Below are positions 21,943 through 29,236 of a DNA stretch of 31,685 nt, one piece after another. Source of the DNA: Holophaga sp. (GTDB taxonomy: Bacteria; Acidobacteriota; Holophagae; Holophagales; Holophagaceae). Where the stretch lies: positions 1-31,685 of the forward strand of contig JARLGP010000107.1 in assembly GCA_031292735.1 (NCBI GenBank), given 5' to 3'. The translations under genes were made by a program, and so were the position numbers. The notes beneath the pieces were generated by a model, which saw only the letters and a list, made by a program, of their open reading frames with translations, did no database searches and was not told where the DNA came from. Numbering within the stretch: the first letter of the stretch is position 1; every line of letters starts with the position of its first letter.

Positions 21943-23925
21943 GTGCCGCCCATCCCGACCCCAGCCCCCGAACAGACCCAGGCCGGCGCCGGCCCCCCGG
22001 CTTGGCCGGGAGGCCGGGTGATCGGCCGCTACCGCCTGGGGCCGCGGCTGGGCAAGGGCGGCATGGGCGAGGTGTTCGAAGCCTGGGACGGCCTGCTGGG
22101 CCGGCGCGTGGCCCTGAAGACCCTGAACGTGCCTTCCGCTTCCGCCATCCTCCGCTTCATGCGGGAGGCCCAGCTGCAGGCCCGGGTGAGCCATCCCAAC
22201 GTCTGCCGGATCTATGACGTGGACGCCTCCGGGGAGGTGCCGGTGATCGCCATGCAGCTGGTGGAAGGGCCCAACCTGCAGCAGGCCGCGGCGGACCTGA
22301 CCGTGGTCCAGGCGGTGGAGATCCTGGGCGCGGTGGCCATGGCCATCAACGCCGCGCACCGGCTCAACCTGATCCACCGGGACCTGAAGCCCGGCAACAT
22401 CCTGCTGGAAAACGACGGCATGGGCGGCTGGACCACCTACGTGGCGGATTTCGGCCTGGCCAAGGACCTGGCCGCCGTCGGCTGCACCGAGACCCAGGTG
22501 GTGATGGGCACCCCGGAATTCATCGCCCCGGAGCTGCATGGCGACGGCTCCGGGGTGGGCCCCGCCACCGACATCTATGCCCTGGGGGTCACCCTCCAGA
22601 CGGTGGCCGGCCTGTGCCGCGGAGACGGCTCCCCGGGGCCGGGCGGCGGCCGCGCCCTGCCCCGGCGGCTCCGGCTGATCATCGCCCGCTGCCTGGAAGA
22701 GCGGCCCCAGGACCGCTACCACAGCGCCGGAGAGCTGGCCGAGGACCTGCGCCGGGTGCTGGACGGCGAGACCCTGCTGGCCGAGCGGGGCGAATGGCGC
22801 CGGGGGCTGCGCCGGTTCATCCGCCGGCACCCCACCTGGACCGTGTCCCTGGGCCTCGTCCTGCTGCTGGGCACCAGCTTCCTGGGCTGGACCAGCCACC
22901 TGGCCGCGCGCAGCCACCGCCAGGCGGCCCTGGCCCAGCGCTTCGCCCTGGAGGCCCGGGACCTGGAGAACCGCCTGCGGGTGGAGCGGCTGATCCCCGC
23001 CCACGACCTGCGCCCGGCCCACGCCCAGCTTCAGGAAGGGCTGGACCGGATCCGGAAGGAGATGGAGCGGCTGGGCCCGGTGGCCCTGGGCCCCGGGAAC
23101 CTGGCGCTGGGGCGCGGCTACTGCTACCTGGGCGACCTGGAACAGGCGCGCCGGGTGCTGACCACCGCCTGGCAGGGCGGCTACCGCACCCCGGATGTGG
23201 CCTACGCCCTGGGCTGGGTGGCCTGCTTCTCCTACTTCAGGCTGCTGGACCGGGCCGAGATGGGCGATCTGGAAGATCCCCTGGAGCCGGCCTTGCAGGT
23301 GCACCTGCAGGCGGCCCGCACTTACGGCGCGCTGTCCCGGGGTCAAAGCTGGGAACCGGCCGGGCTGGGCGAATCCCGGCTGTTCTACCTGGAGGGGAAA
23401 TTCGAGGCCTCGGTGCGCCAGGCCCAGGCCGCGTTCAAGGAGCACCCCTGGCTCTACGAAGCCAAGATGCAGGAGGCCTTCAGCCTGGGCGCCCTGGCCT
23501 GGGCCTGCCAGACCCGGGGCGAGCTGGGCCGGGCCCAGAGCCTGTACCGGGAAGCCGGCCTGGCCGCCCAGGCCGCCCAGGCCATCGGCCAGAGCGACGG
23601 CAACTGCGCCCTGGCCGACATGGAATGGCGCCTCCACTGGGTGCAGCTACCCGGCCTCGGCGGCCCGGAGCGGATGGGCCAGCTGGACCAGGCCGAGCGC
23701 CAGGCAGACCATCTGCTGGCCCTGCAACCGGACAGCCCCCGGGCCCTGTGTTCCAAGGCCTTCGTGCTGATCCGCCGAGCCGCCGCCCTGGCCGCCCAGG
23801 GGCTCAGCCCGGAGCCGGAACTGCAGCGGGCCGAACGGCTGCTGGCCCCGGCCGCGGAGCGGCCCGCGTTCCAGCGCATGGTCACCCTGAAGCGCAGGCA
23901 GATCCAGGATGTGCGGGGCAACTAA
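21943..23925 (+). CDS. membrane Ser/Thr protein kinase with TPR-like C-terminal region
   Basis: A 660-residue Hanks-type kinase. Catalytic elements are complete: glycine loop [10 protein letters not shown] (36-45), K59 in VALK, E75, HRDLKPGN (145-152) with D147, DFG (169-171) and APE (195-197), with an activation-loop segment [11 protein letters not shown] single transmembrane helix at about 285-307 ([17 protein letters not shown]) separates it from a long helical, Ala/Leu-rich part with TPR-like pairs such as [17 protein letters not shown] and [14 protein letters not shown]. That order puts the TPR-like region outside the membrane as a possible sensor, or makes it an interaction platform. 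Translation starts with GTG, preceded by AAGG. It converges on the ABC ATPase gene, and the two stop codons overlap. Its targets are unknown. Confidence 0.88.
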   Translation: MPPIPTPAPEQTQAGAGPPAWPGGRVIGRYRLGPRLGKGGMGEVFEAWDGLLGRRVALKTLNVPSASAILRFMREAQLQARVSHPNVCRIYDVDASGEVPVIAMQLVEGPNLQQAAADLTVVQAVEILGAVAMAINAAHRLNLIHRDLKPGNILLENDGMGGWTTYVADFGLAKDLAAVGCTETQVVMGTPEFIAPELHGDGSGVGPATDIYALGVTLQTVAGLCRGDGSPGPGGGRALPRRLRLIIARCLEERPQDRYHSAGELAEDLRRVLDGETLLAERGEWRRGLRRFIRRHPTWTVSLGLVLLLGTSFLGWTSHLAARSHRQAALAQRFALEARDLENRLRVERLIPAHDLRPAHAQLQEGLDRIRKEMERLGPVALGPGNLALGRGYCYLGDLEQARRVLTTAWQGGYRTPDVAYALGWVACFSYFRLLDRAEMGDLEDPLEPALQVHLQAARTYGALSRGQSWEPAGLGESRLFYLEGKFEASVRQAQAAFKEHPWLYEAKMQEAFSLGALAWACQTRGELGRAQSLYREAGLAAQAAQAIGQSDGNCALADMEWRLHWVQLPGLGGPERMGQLDQAERQADHLLALQPDSPRALCSKAFVLIRRAAALAAQGLSPEPELQRAERLLAPAAERPAFQRMVTLKRRQIQDVRGN

Positions 23926-24650
23926 TTCTTGCGCAGGATCTTGCTGAAGAACTGCCGGGTGCGTTCGTGGGTGGGCGCGTCGAAGAACTGCTGGGTGGGG
24001 GCCTCGTCGATGATCAGGCCGTTGTCCATGAACACCACCTTGTCCGCCACCTCCCGGGCGAAGCCCATCTCGTGGGTGACGATCACCATGGTCATGCCGT
24101 CGGCGGCCAGGGCCTTCATCACGTCCAGCACCTCGCTGATCAGCTCCGGATCCAGCGCCGAGGTGGGTTCGTCGAACAGCATCACTTCGGGGGTCATGGC
24201 CAGCGCCCGGGCGATGGCCACCCGCTGCTGCTGGCCGCCGGACAGCTTCGAGGGGTATTCCCCGGCCTTTTCCGGCAGGCCCACCTTCTCCAGCAGGGCC
24301 ATGGCCTGGGTCCGGGCCTCCTGGGGCGCCAGCTTCTTCACGTGGGTGGAGGCCAGGGTGATGTTCTCCAGCACCGTCTTGTGCGGAAACAGGTTGAACT
24401 GCTGGAACACCATGCCGGTCTTCTGGCGGATCCGGTGCAGGTTGGCCCGGCCCTTGAGCGGGATGCCGCTCACCTCGACGCTGCCGCCGTCCAGGCTCTC
24501 CAGCCCGTTGATGCAGCGCAGCAGGGTGCTCTTGCCGGATCCGCTGGGGCCCAGGATCACCACCACCTGGCCTTCGGCCACCTCCAGGGACACCCCCTTG
24601 AGCACCTCGTTGGCGCCGAACCGCTTGTGGATATCCTTGATCTTAATCAC
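23922..24650 (-). CDS. amino-acid ABC transporter ATPase (GlnQ-like)
   Basis: A 242-residue ATPase of the polar amino-acid uptake family. The Walker A motif GPSGSGKST lies at about 34-42, the Q-loop in [12 protein letters not shown], the signature [15 protein letters not shown] in mid-protein, Walker B in [12 protein letters not shown] and the switch His in IVTHEMGFA. It powers import with the permease and binding protein encoded upstream. I use the GTG at 24650, because the family normally begins with the [11 protein letters not shown] strand; an ATG at 24677 would add nine unrelated residues. The GTG lies 8 bp inside the permease gene, so translation is coupled. Its stop overlaps that of the convergent kinase gene. 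Confidence 0.92.
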   Translation of the reverse strand: MIKIKDIHKRFGANEVLKGVSLEVAEGQVVVILGPSGSGKSTLLRCINGLESLDGGSVEVSGIPLKGRANLHRIRQKTGMVFQQFNLFPHKTVLENITLASTHVKKLAPQEARTQAMALLEKVGLPEKAGEYPSKLSGGQQQRVAIARALAMTPEVMLFDEPTSALDPELISEVLDVMKALAADGMTMVIVTHEMGFAREVADKVVFMDNGLIIDEAPTQQFFDAPTHERTRQFFSKILRKN

Positions 24651-25299
24651 TGCGGGCCATCCTTTTTTCCAGCACACGGACCAGACGGGAGAGTATGAAA
24701 GACAGCGCGAAATAGAACACGGCGATGGCCATCCAGACCTCGAAGGCCCGGAACGTTTCGGTGACGATGTTCTTGGCGGCGTAGGTGAGTTCGGTCACCG
24801 CGATCACCGAAACCAGCGAAGAGTCCTTGATCAGGCTGATGAACTGGCCGGCCAGGGGCGGCAGGATCCGCTTGAACGCCTGGGGCAGGATCACCAGGCG
24901 CATGGCCATGCCTTCGCTCATGCCCAGGGACAGCGCCGCCTCCCGCTGGCCCTTGTGGATGGACTGGATGCCGGCCCGGATGATCTCGGTGATGTAGGCG
25001 CCGGAGAAGATGGACAGGGCCAGAACCGCCGACAGGAAGGCCGACAGCGGCAGGAACACGCCCAGCCCGAAGTAGATGAACAGCAACTGGATGAGCAGCG
25101 GGGTGTTGCGGATCCATTCCACGTAGATCACCGCCAGGGCGTTCAGCACCCGGCTCCGGGAAATGCGCGACAGGGCCCCGGCCACCCCCAGGATGGTGCC
25201 GCCGACGATGGACAGCAGCGAGATCACGAAGGTCACGCGCAAGCCCGCGAGCATCTGGGGCAGGTATTCCACCAGCACCCCGAAATCCAGTTTGTACAT
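24643..25299 (-). CDS. amino-acid ABC transporter permease (HisM/GlnP type)
   Basis: A 218-residue inner-membrane permease of the polar amino-acid family. Several hydrophobic helices are visible, including [37 protein letters not shown] and [16 protein letters not shown]. The EAA loop that docks the ATPase reads [20 protein letters not shown] (about 140-159). [14 protein letters not shown] and [19 protein letters not shown] are family signatures. A single permease gene implies a homodimer. ATG 25299 is the likely start, with GGAG 8 bp upstream; a GTG at 25302 is directly adjacent. The gene follows the binding-protein gene after a strong hairpin and overlaps the ATPase gene. Confidence 0.93.
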   Translation of the reverse strand: MYKLDFGVLVEYLPQMLAGLRVTFVISLLSIVGGTILGVAGALSRISRSRVLNALAVIYVEWIRNTPLLIQLLFIYFGLGVFLPLSAFLSAVLALSIFSGAYITEIIRAGIQSIHKGQREAALSLGMSEGMAMRLVILPQAFKRILPPLAGQFISLIKDSSLVSVIAVTELTYAAKNIVTETFRAFEVWMAIAVFYFALSFILSRLVRVLEKRMARSD

Positions 25300-25320
25300 C
25301 ACCCGCGCTCCGCAAAGGGA

Positions 25321-25346
25321 GAGCGGCCGCGCTCAGGCGGCCGCTC
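25321..25346 (-). other. stem-loop between binding-protein and permease genes
   Basis: A perfect 10-bp GC-rich stem, GAGCGGCCGC with GCGGCCGCTC, encloses a 6-base loop and lies 18 bp after the binding-protein stop. On the minus strand only TCCCTTTG follows, so full termination is unlikely. Such hairpins after binding-protein genes commonly stabilise that message or attenuate readthrough, so the binding protein exceeds the membrane parts. Confidence 0.65.
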
Positions 25347-25363
25347 CGGTGGCCTTGGAATGG

Positions 25364-26182
25364 CTATTTCTTGAGGGGAACCCCATTCCACCAGTCCATG
25401 GTGACGAACCAGTATTTGTAGGTCTTGGCGTATTCGCTGCTCTTCACGTACTTGGCCAGGAAGCCGTTGAGGTGGTCCACCAGCTGCGGGTTGCCCTTGG
25501 GCACCGCGACGCTGAGCAGCTCGGTGGTGAACGGCTCCAGCACGGCGTAGGTCTGGGTGGGATTCATGCGCTGGTAGATGGCCACCCAGGGCACCTCGTG
25601 GATGACCGCCTGGGCATGGCCGTTGAGCAGCTCCAGCCCGGCCAGGGCCGAGCCGTCGAACTTCTTGACCGTGGCGTTCTTGAACATCTTGGTGGCGGTG
25701 GTGTCGGCGGTGGTGCCCTGGGACACGGCGATCACCCAGCCCTTCTTGTCAAGATCCTGCCACTTCTTGATGTTGGGAACGTTCTTGTTCACCAGCAGGG
25801 CCTGCCCCGAGGTGAAGTACGGCACCGTGAAGTCCACCACTTCCTTGCGCTTGTCGGTGCCGGTCATGCCGGCGATGACCAGGTCCACCTTCTTCGACTG
25901 CATGGCGGGAATGAGCCCGGAAAAGGCGTAGTTCTGCCACTCCAGCTTCACCCCGAGATCCTTGGCGATCGCCTTGGCCACGTCGATATCGAATCCCACC
26001 AGCACATTCTGCTTGTCCACCATCTCGAACGGGTAGTATCCGGTGGCGGTGCCCACCACCAGGGTGCCCTTCTGCTTGATGGCCGCCACCCCGGTTTCGG
26101 CCCTCAGGGCCCCGCCCATGAGCACGGGAAGCAGCAGCCCCGTGCAGAAAGCCGCGATCTTCCGCTTCATCCCGAACATCAT
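25364..26182 (-). CDS. amino-acid ABC transporter substrate-binding protein
   Basis: A 272-residue periplasmic binding protein of family 3 (SBP_bac_3). A signal peptide occupies about 1-28 (KRKIAAFCTGLLLPVLMGGALRA split over its charged start and hydrophobic core, ending in an ALRA-type cleavage site). The mature part has GTLVVGTATGYYPFEMVD, the family signature VGFDIDVAKAIAKDLG, MTGTDKRKEVVDFTVPY and AVSQGTTAD, all contacting a bound amino acid in relatives. I chose the ATG at 26182 because GGAGG lies 5 bp upstream. Substrate specificity cannot be read off; the linked ornithine aminotransferase suggests ornithine, arginine or lysine. It is the first transporter gene, 34 bp after the regulator gene. 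Confidence 0.9.
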   Translation of the reverse strand: MMFGMKRKIAAFCTGLLLPVLMGGALRAETGVAAIKQKGTLVVGTATGYYPFEMVDKQNVLVGFDIDVAKAIAKDLGVKLEWQNYAFSGLIPAMQSKKVDLVIAGMTGTDKRKEVVDFTVPYFTSGQALLVNKNVPNIKKWQDLDKKGWVIAVSQGTTADTTATKMFKNATVKKFDGSALAGLELLNGHAQAVIHEVPWVAIYQRMNPTQTYAVLEPFTTELLSVAVPKGNPQLVDHLNGFLAKYVKSSEYAKTYKYWFVTMDWWNGVPLKK

Positions 26183-26200
26183 GAAATCCTCCACATGGCA

Positions 26201-26221
26201 CTTGAGCGATTGTAGCTCAAG
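26201..26221 (-). other. stem-loop at the end of the regulator gene
   Basis: CTTGAGC and GCTCAAG form a perfect 7-bp stem around GATTGTA. It spans the stop codon of the XRE-cupin gene and ends just before the leader of the binding-protein gene. No T-run follows, so it may tune readthrough rather than stop transcription. Confidence 0.4.
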
Positions 26222-26774
26222 CCACCACGTTGAGGGTGAAACAGAGGCTGCCCTTGCCGCTGTTGGCGAAAGCGTACGGCTGGTCCGAAGGAAAGGCGAT
26301 GGATTGCCCGGCCTTGAGCACCTGGGTGCCGTCCCCCCGCTCCAGGGTCAGCTCGCCGCGGATCACGTAGACCATCTCCCGGTAGCCGGTGAGGTCCGGC
26401 TCGCCCTGGTAGCGGTCGCCCGGGGCGATGGTCCATTTCCACAGCTCCACCGTGCGGGAAGCCGGGAAGCTTTGCAGCAGGTCCACCTTGGTGCCCGGCC
26501 GGCCGCCCTGCCAAAGCCGCAGCCCCTTCTCCGGCAGCCCCTCCTGGGGCCCGAGGTCGTTCACCAGCTGGGAGAAGGTGAGGCTGAAGGCGGCGGCGAT
26601 GTGGCCCAGGGTGGCCAGGCTGACATTGCTTTCCCCGCTTTCGATCATGCCGATCATGCGCCGGCTCACCTGGGACCGGTCGGCAAGCTCCTGCTGGCTC
26701 CATTTCAGGGCGCGCCGGTGCCGGACCACGTTGCCCGAAATGGACCGGAGCAGTTTCTTCGAATCGAAGGGCAT
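26217..26774 (-). CDS. XRE-family regulator with C-terminal cupin domain
   Basis: A 185-residue two-domain regulator. The helix-turn-helix lies at about 10-65, including KWSQQELADRSQVSRRMIGMIE and NVSLATLGHIAAAFSL. The cupin domain follows (about 100-184), with YREMVYVIRGELTLERGDG and AGQSIAFPSDQPYAFANSG, and probably senses a small ligand. Relatives of this architecture control amino-acid, polyamine and similar catabolic genes. The ATG at 26774 is supported by GAGG 5 bp upstream; an ATG at 26804 is a less likely alternative. It is the first gene of the transporter operon and divergent from rocD, so it probably controls both sides and itself. Confidence 0.88.
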   Translation of the reverse strand: MPFDSKKLLRSISGNVVRHRRALKWSQQELADRSQVSRRMIGMIESGESNVSLATLGHIAAAFSLTFSQLVNDLGPQEGLPEKGLRLWQGGRPGTKVDLLQSFPASRTVELWKWTIAPGDRYQGEPDLTGYREMVYVIRGELTLERGDGTQVLKAGQSIAFPSDQPYAFANSGKGSLCFTLNVVA

Positions 26775-26819
26775 GGCAACCTCGGTGGAGACTATATTGC
26801 GCATGGGGACGCTTTGGGC

Positions 26820-26847
26820 ATTATACTGCTCATGAAGTATCGAACAA
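26820..26847 (-). promoter_or_regulatory. promoter of the regulator/transporter operon, overlapping a rocD promoter
   Basis: The minus strand has TTGTTC (26847-26842), a 16-bp spacer and a perfect TATAAT (26825-26820), 46 bp before the regulator start. The plus strand reads TATACT over the same bases (26822-26827), a good -10 box for rocD; the best upstream -35 match, TTGCGC at 26797-26802, has a long 19-bp spacing. The two promoters would therefore share the same bases back to back. Confidence 0.55.
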
Positions 26848-26885
26848 TCAACCCTGTATTCCATCCACCCCGAAGAGGAGGCCCC

Positions 26886-28097
26886 ATGACCTTGGCAGCC
26901 AACAAGTCAACCCCTTACATCGAGCAGGAAGACCAGTACGGCGCCCACAACTATCACCCCCTGGACGTAGTCTGCACCCGCGGCGAAGGGGTCCACCTCA
27001 CCGACGTGGACGGCAAGCAGTACATGGACTTCCTGTCCGCCTACTCGGCAGTGAACCAGGGCCACAACCACCCGAAGATCGCCGCCGCCATGATCAAGCA
27101 GATCCAGACCCTGGCCCTCACCAGCCGGGCCTTCCGCAACGACCGGTTCCCGCCGCTGCTGGAAAAGCTGTGCAAGCTCACCGGGTTCGAGAAGGCCCTG
27201 CTCATGAACAGCGGCGCCGAGGCGGTGGAAACCGCCATCAAGGGCATCCGCAAGTGGGCCTACGACGTCAAGGGCGTCCCCCAGGGCCGGGCCGAGATCA
27301 TCGTCGCCGGAGGCAACTTCCACGGCCGGACCACCACCATCATCGGCTTCAGCACCGATCCCGACGCCACCACCGGGTTCGGCCCGTTCACCCCGGGCTT
27401 CAAGGTGGTGCCCTACGGCGACCTGGCCGCGGTAGCCGCGGCCATCACCCCCAACACCGCGGGCATCTTCATGGAGCCCATCCAGGGCGAGGCCGGCGTG
27501 CTGATCCCGCCCGCCGGCTTCCTCAAGGGCCTGCGCGCCCTGGCCGACCAGCACCACTGCCTGCTGGTGCTGGACGAGATCCAGTCCGGGTTCGGCCGCA
27601 CCGGCAAGCTGTTCGCCTTCGAGCACGAAGCCATCCGGCCCGACGGCATCACCGTGGGCAAGGCCCTTTCCGGCGGTTTCTACCCGGTGAGCGCGTTCCT
27701 GGCCTCCAAGGAGATCATGGACGTGTTCACCCCGGGCATCCACGGCTCCACCTACGGCGGCAACCCGCTGGCCTGCGCCGTGGCCACGGCGGCACTGGAC
27801 GTGCTGATCGACGAGCGGCTGGTGGAGCGTTCGGCCGAGCTGGGACGCCACTTCAAGGCTCGCCTGGAAGGCATCAAGTCCAGCAAGGTCAAGGCGATCC
27901 GGTGCCTGGGGCTGTGGGCCGGAATCGATCTCAGCGAGGCGGCCGGTCCGGCCAAGGACTACTGCTACGCCCTCAAGGACCGGGGCATGCTTTGCAAGGA
28001 CACGCACCTCCGCACTATCCGGCTGGCCCCCCCGTTGGTCATCACCAAGGCCCAGATCGACTGGGCCGTAGACCAGCTGGAGGCCGTGCTCAAATAG
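26886..28097 (+). CDS. rocD: ornithine aminotransferase
   Basis: A 403-residue class III PLP aminotransferase matching ornithine-oxo-acid transaminase. The N-terminal YGAHNYHPLDVVCTRGEGV (about 19-37) and FLSAYSAVNQGHNHP (about 48-62) are characteristic of this enzyme. Further features are MNSGAEAVETAIK, NFHGRTTT, the PLP-contacting LVLDEIQSGFGRTGK and the Schiff-base Lys259 in TVGKALSGG. It moves the delta-amino group of ornithine to 2-oxoglutarate, giving glutamate semialdehyde, which cyclises to pyrroline-5-carboxylate. AGGAGG 4 bp upstream marks the start. It is divergent from the XRE-cupin regulator and amino-acid importer, forming a likely uptake-and-breakdown unit. Confidence 0.93.
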   Translation: MTLAANKSTPYIEQEDQYGAHNYHPLDVVCTRGEGVHLTDVDGKQYMDFLSAYSAVNQGHNHPKIAAAMIKQIQTLALTSRAFRNDRFPPLLEKLCKLTGFEKALLMNSGAEAVETAIKGIRKWAYDVKGVPQGRAEIIVAGGNFHGRTTTIIGFSTDPDATTGFGPFTPGFKVVPYGDLAAVAAAITPNTAGIFMEPIQGEAGVLIPPAGFLKGLRALADQHHCLLVLDEIQSGFGRTGKLFAFEHEAIRPDGITVGKALSGGFYPVSAFLASKEIMDVFTPGIHGSTYGGNPLACAVATAALDVLIDERLVERSAELGRHFKARLEGIKSSKVKAIRCLGLWAGIDLSEAAGPAKDYCYALKDRGMLCKDTHLRTIRLAPPLVITKAQIDWAVDQLEAVLK

Positions 28098-28100
28098 AAC

Positions 28101-28116
28101 GGAAGTCACGACTTCC
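28101..28116 (+). terminator. weak hairpin after rocD
   Basis: GGAAGT and ACTTCC form a perfect 6-bp stem around CACG, 3 bp after the rocD stop, followed by CTTGGG rather than a T-run. It may serve as a weak or factor-assisted terminator. Confidence 0.35.
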
Positions 28117-28156
28117 CTTGGGCCGAAGCAGGACGATTGCCCAATCCGGCGGTTGA

Positions 28157-28173
28157 ATCCATCATGGATGGAT
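28157..28173. promoter_or_regulatory. inverted repeat upstream of the CDF transporter gene
   Basis: ATCCATC-ATG-GATGGAT has 7-bp perfect arms with a 3-bp centre and lies 28 bp before the transporter start codon. The position suits a repressor operator, perhaps metal-responsive, but no promoter boxes are clear around it. Confidence 0.4.
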
Positions 28174-28201
28174 CGGCCGCCGGCCGACCCGAAAGAGGCC
28201 C

Positions 28202-29191
28202 ATGGACGCCCCCCTCCCCAACCAGACCGCGCGCCTGCGCATTGCCATCCTTTCCATCGTCGTGGGCTGCGTGGTGCTGGTCATGAAGTACGTCGCCTTC
28301 CACGTGTCCCATTCGGCCGCCCTCAAGTCGGACGCCATCGAGAATGTGGTCAACGTGGTGGCGGCGGTGTTTGCCCTGGGCTCGATCATCTTCGCCGACA
28401 AGCCCGCCGACCGCGAGCACCCCTACGGCCACGGCAAGATCGAGCACTTCTCCGCGGCCTTCGAGGGCGGCATGATCAGCCTCGCCGCCGTGCTGATCGC
28501 CTACGAGGCGATCCAGTCCATCGTCGAAGGCATCCCCATCCAGAACCTGAGCCTGGGCCTGGGCATCAACTTCCTGGCCGGGCTGCTCAACGGACTGCTG
28601 GGGCTGTTCCTCATCCGCCAGGGCAAGCGCCAGCAGTCCCATGCCCTGGAGGCCGACGGCCACCACGTGTTCTCCGACTTCTACGTGACCCTCGGGCTGG
28701 CCGCGGGCCTCCTGCTGGTCAAGGCCACCGGCCTCACCTGGCTGGACCCGGCCATGGCCCTGGTGGTCTGCGTGGTGCTGGCCCTCACCGGCTTCAAGCT
28801 GGTGCGCAGCTCCAGCGCCGCCCTGCTGGACACCGAGGACCCGGCCATGGTGCAGCACCTGGTGGAGTCCATCAACAAGGTGCGGCCCCGGGACATCGTC
28901 GCCATCCACGAGCTGCGCACCCTGCGCTCGGGACGCTACATCCACGTGGACATCCACATGGTGATCCCGGAGTTCTACGGCATCGGCCAGGGCCACGAAC
29001 TGGCCGACGACTTCGGCAAGGCCGTGCTGAAGGAGGCGGCCATCGAAGGGGAGCTGCACACCCATGTGGATCCCTGCCTCAAGGCCTTCTGCGACCATTG
29101 CGACGTCACCCCCTGCCCGGTGCGGCAGAACCCGCAAACATATGAGTGCAAAATAACTCTTGATGAAGCAGTGGCGCCGGGACCCATCTAG
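28202..29191 (+). CDS. cation diffusion facilitator (CDF) metal efflux transporter
   Basis: A 329-residue CDF protein, a proton-coupled exporter of divalent metals such as Zn, Fe, Co or Mn. Transmembrane signatures include SAALKSDAIENVVNVVAAV (about 37-55), the loop DREHPYGHGKIEHFSA (about 71-86) and the second metal-site helix ALEADGHHVFSDFYVTLGL (about 148-166). The cytoplasmic domain follows, with GRYIHVDIHMVIP. The protein ends in a Cys-rich tail, CLKAFCDHCDVTPCP (about 296-310), absent from most CDF proteins and a possible extra metal-sensing site. AGAGG just upstream supports the start. It lies 104 bp after rocD and seems unrelated to it. Confidence 0.92.
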   Translation: MDAPLPNQTARLRIAILSIVVGCVVLVMKYVAFHVSHSAALKSDAIENVVNVVAAVFALGSIIFADKPADREHPYGHGKIEHFSAAFEGGMISLAAVLIAYEAIQSIVEGIPIQNLSLGLGINFLAGLLNGLLGLFLIRQGKRQQSHALEADGHHVFSDFYVTLGLAAGLLLVKATGLTWLDPAMALVVCVVLALTGFKLVRSSSAALLDTEDPAMVQHLVESINKVRPRDIVAIHELRTLRSGRYIHVDIHMVIPEFYGIGQGHELADDFGKAVLKEAAIEGELHTHVDPCLKAFCDHCDVTPCPVRQNPQTYECKITLDEAVAPGPI

Positions 29192-29199
29192 GCGCCAGG

Positions 29200-29216
29200 T
29201 TGGCACCGGATTCGCT
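29200..29216 (+). promoter_or_regulatory. sigma-54 (-24/-12) promoter of flhA
   Basis: TTGGCACCGGATTCGCT keeps the full -24 box TTGGCAC and the invariant GG and GC 10 bp apart; the -12 box differs from TTGCT at one base. It sits in the 45-bp gap before flhA. Initiation near 29227 would leave a leader of only about 10 bases, with no obvious ribosome binding site. Confidence 0.65.
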
Positions 29217-29236
29217 CAGGTTCTCCTGGTGTCAAC

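Noticed and set aside
26043..26885. N-terminal extension of the rocD frame
   Set aside because: The extension is antisense to the regulator and binding-protein genes; a strong AGGAGG and the family start fix the ATG at 26886.
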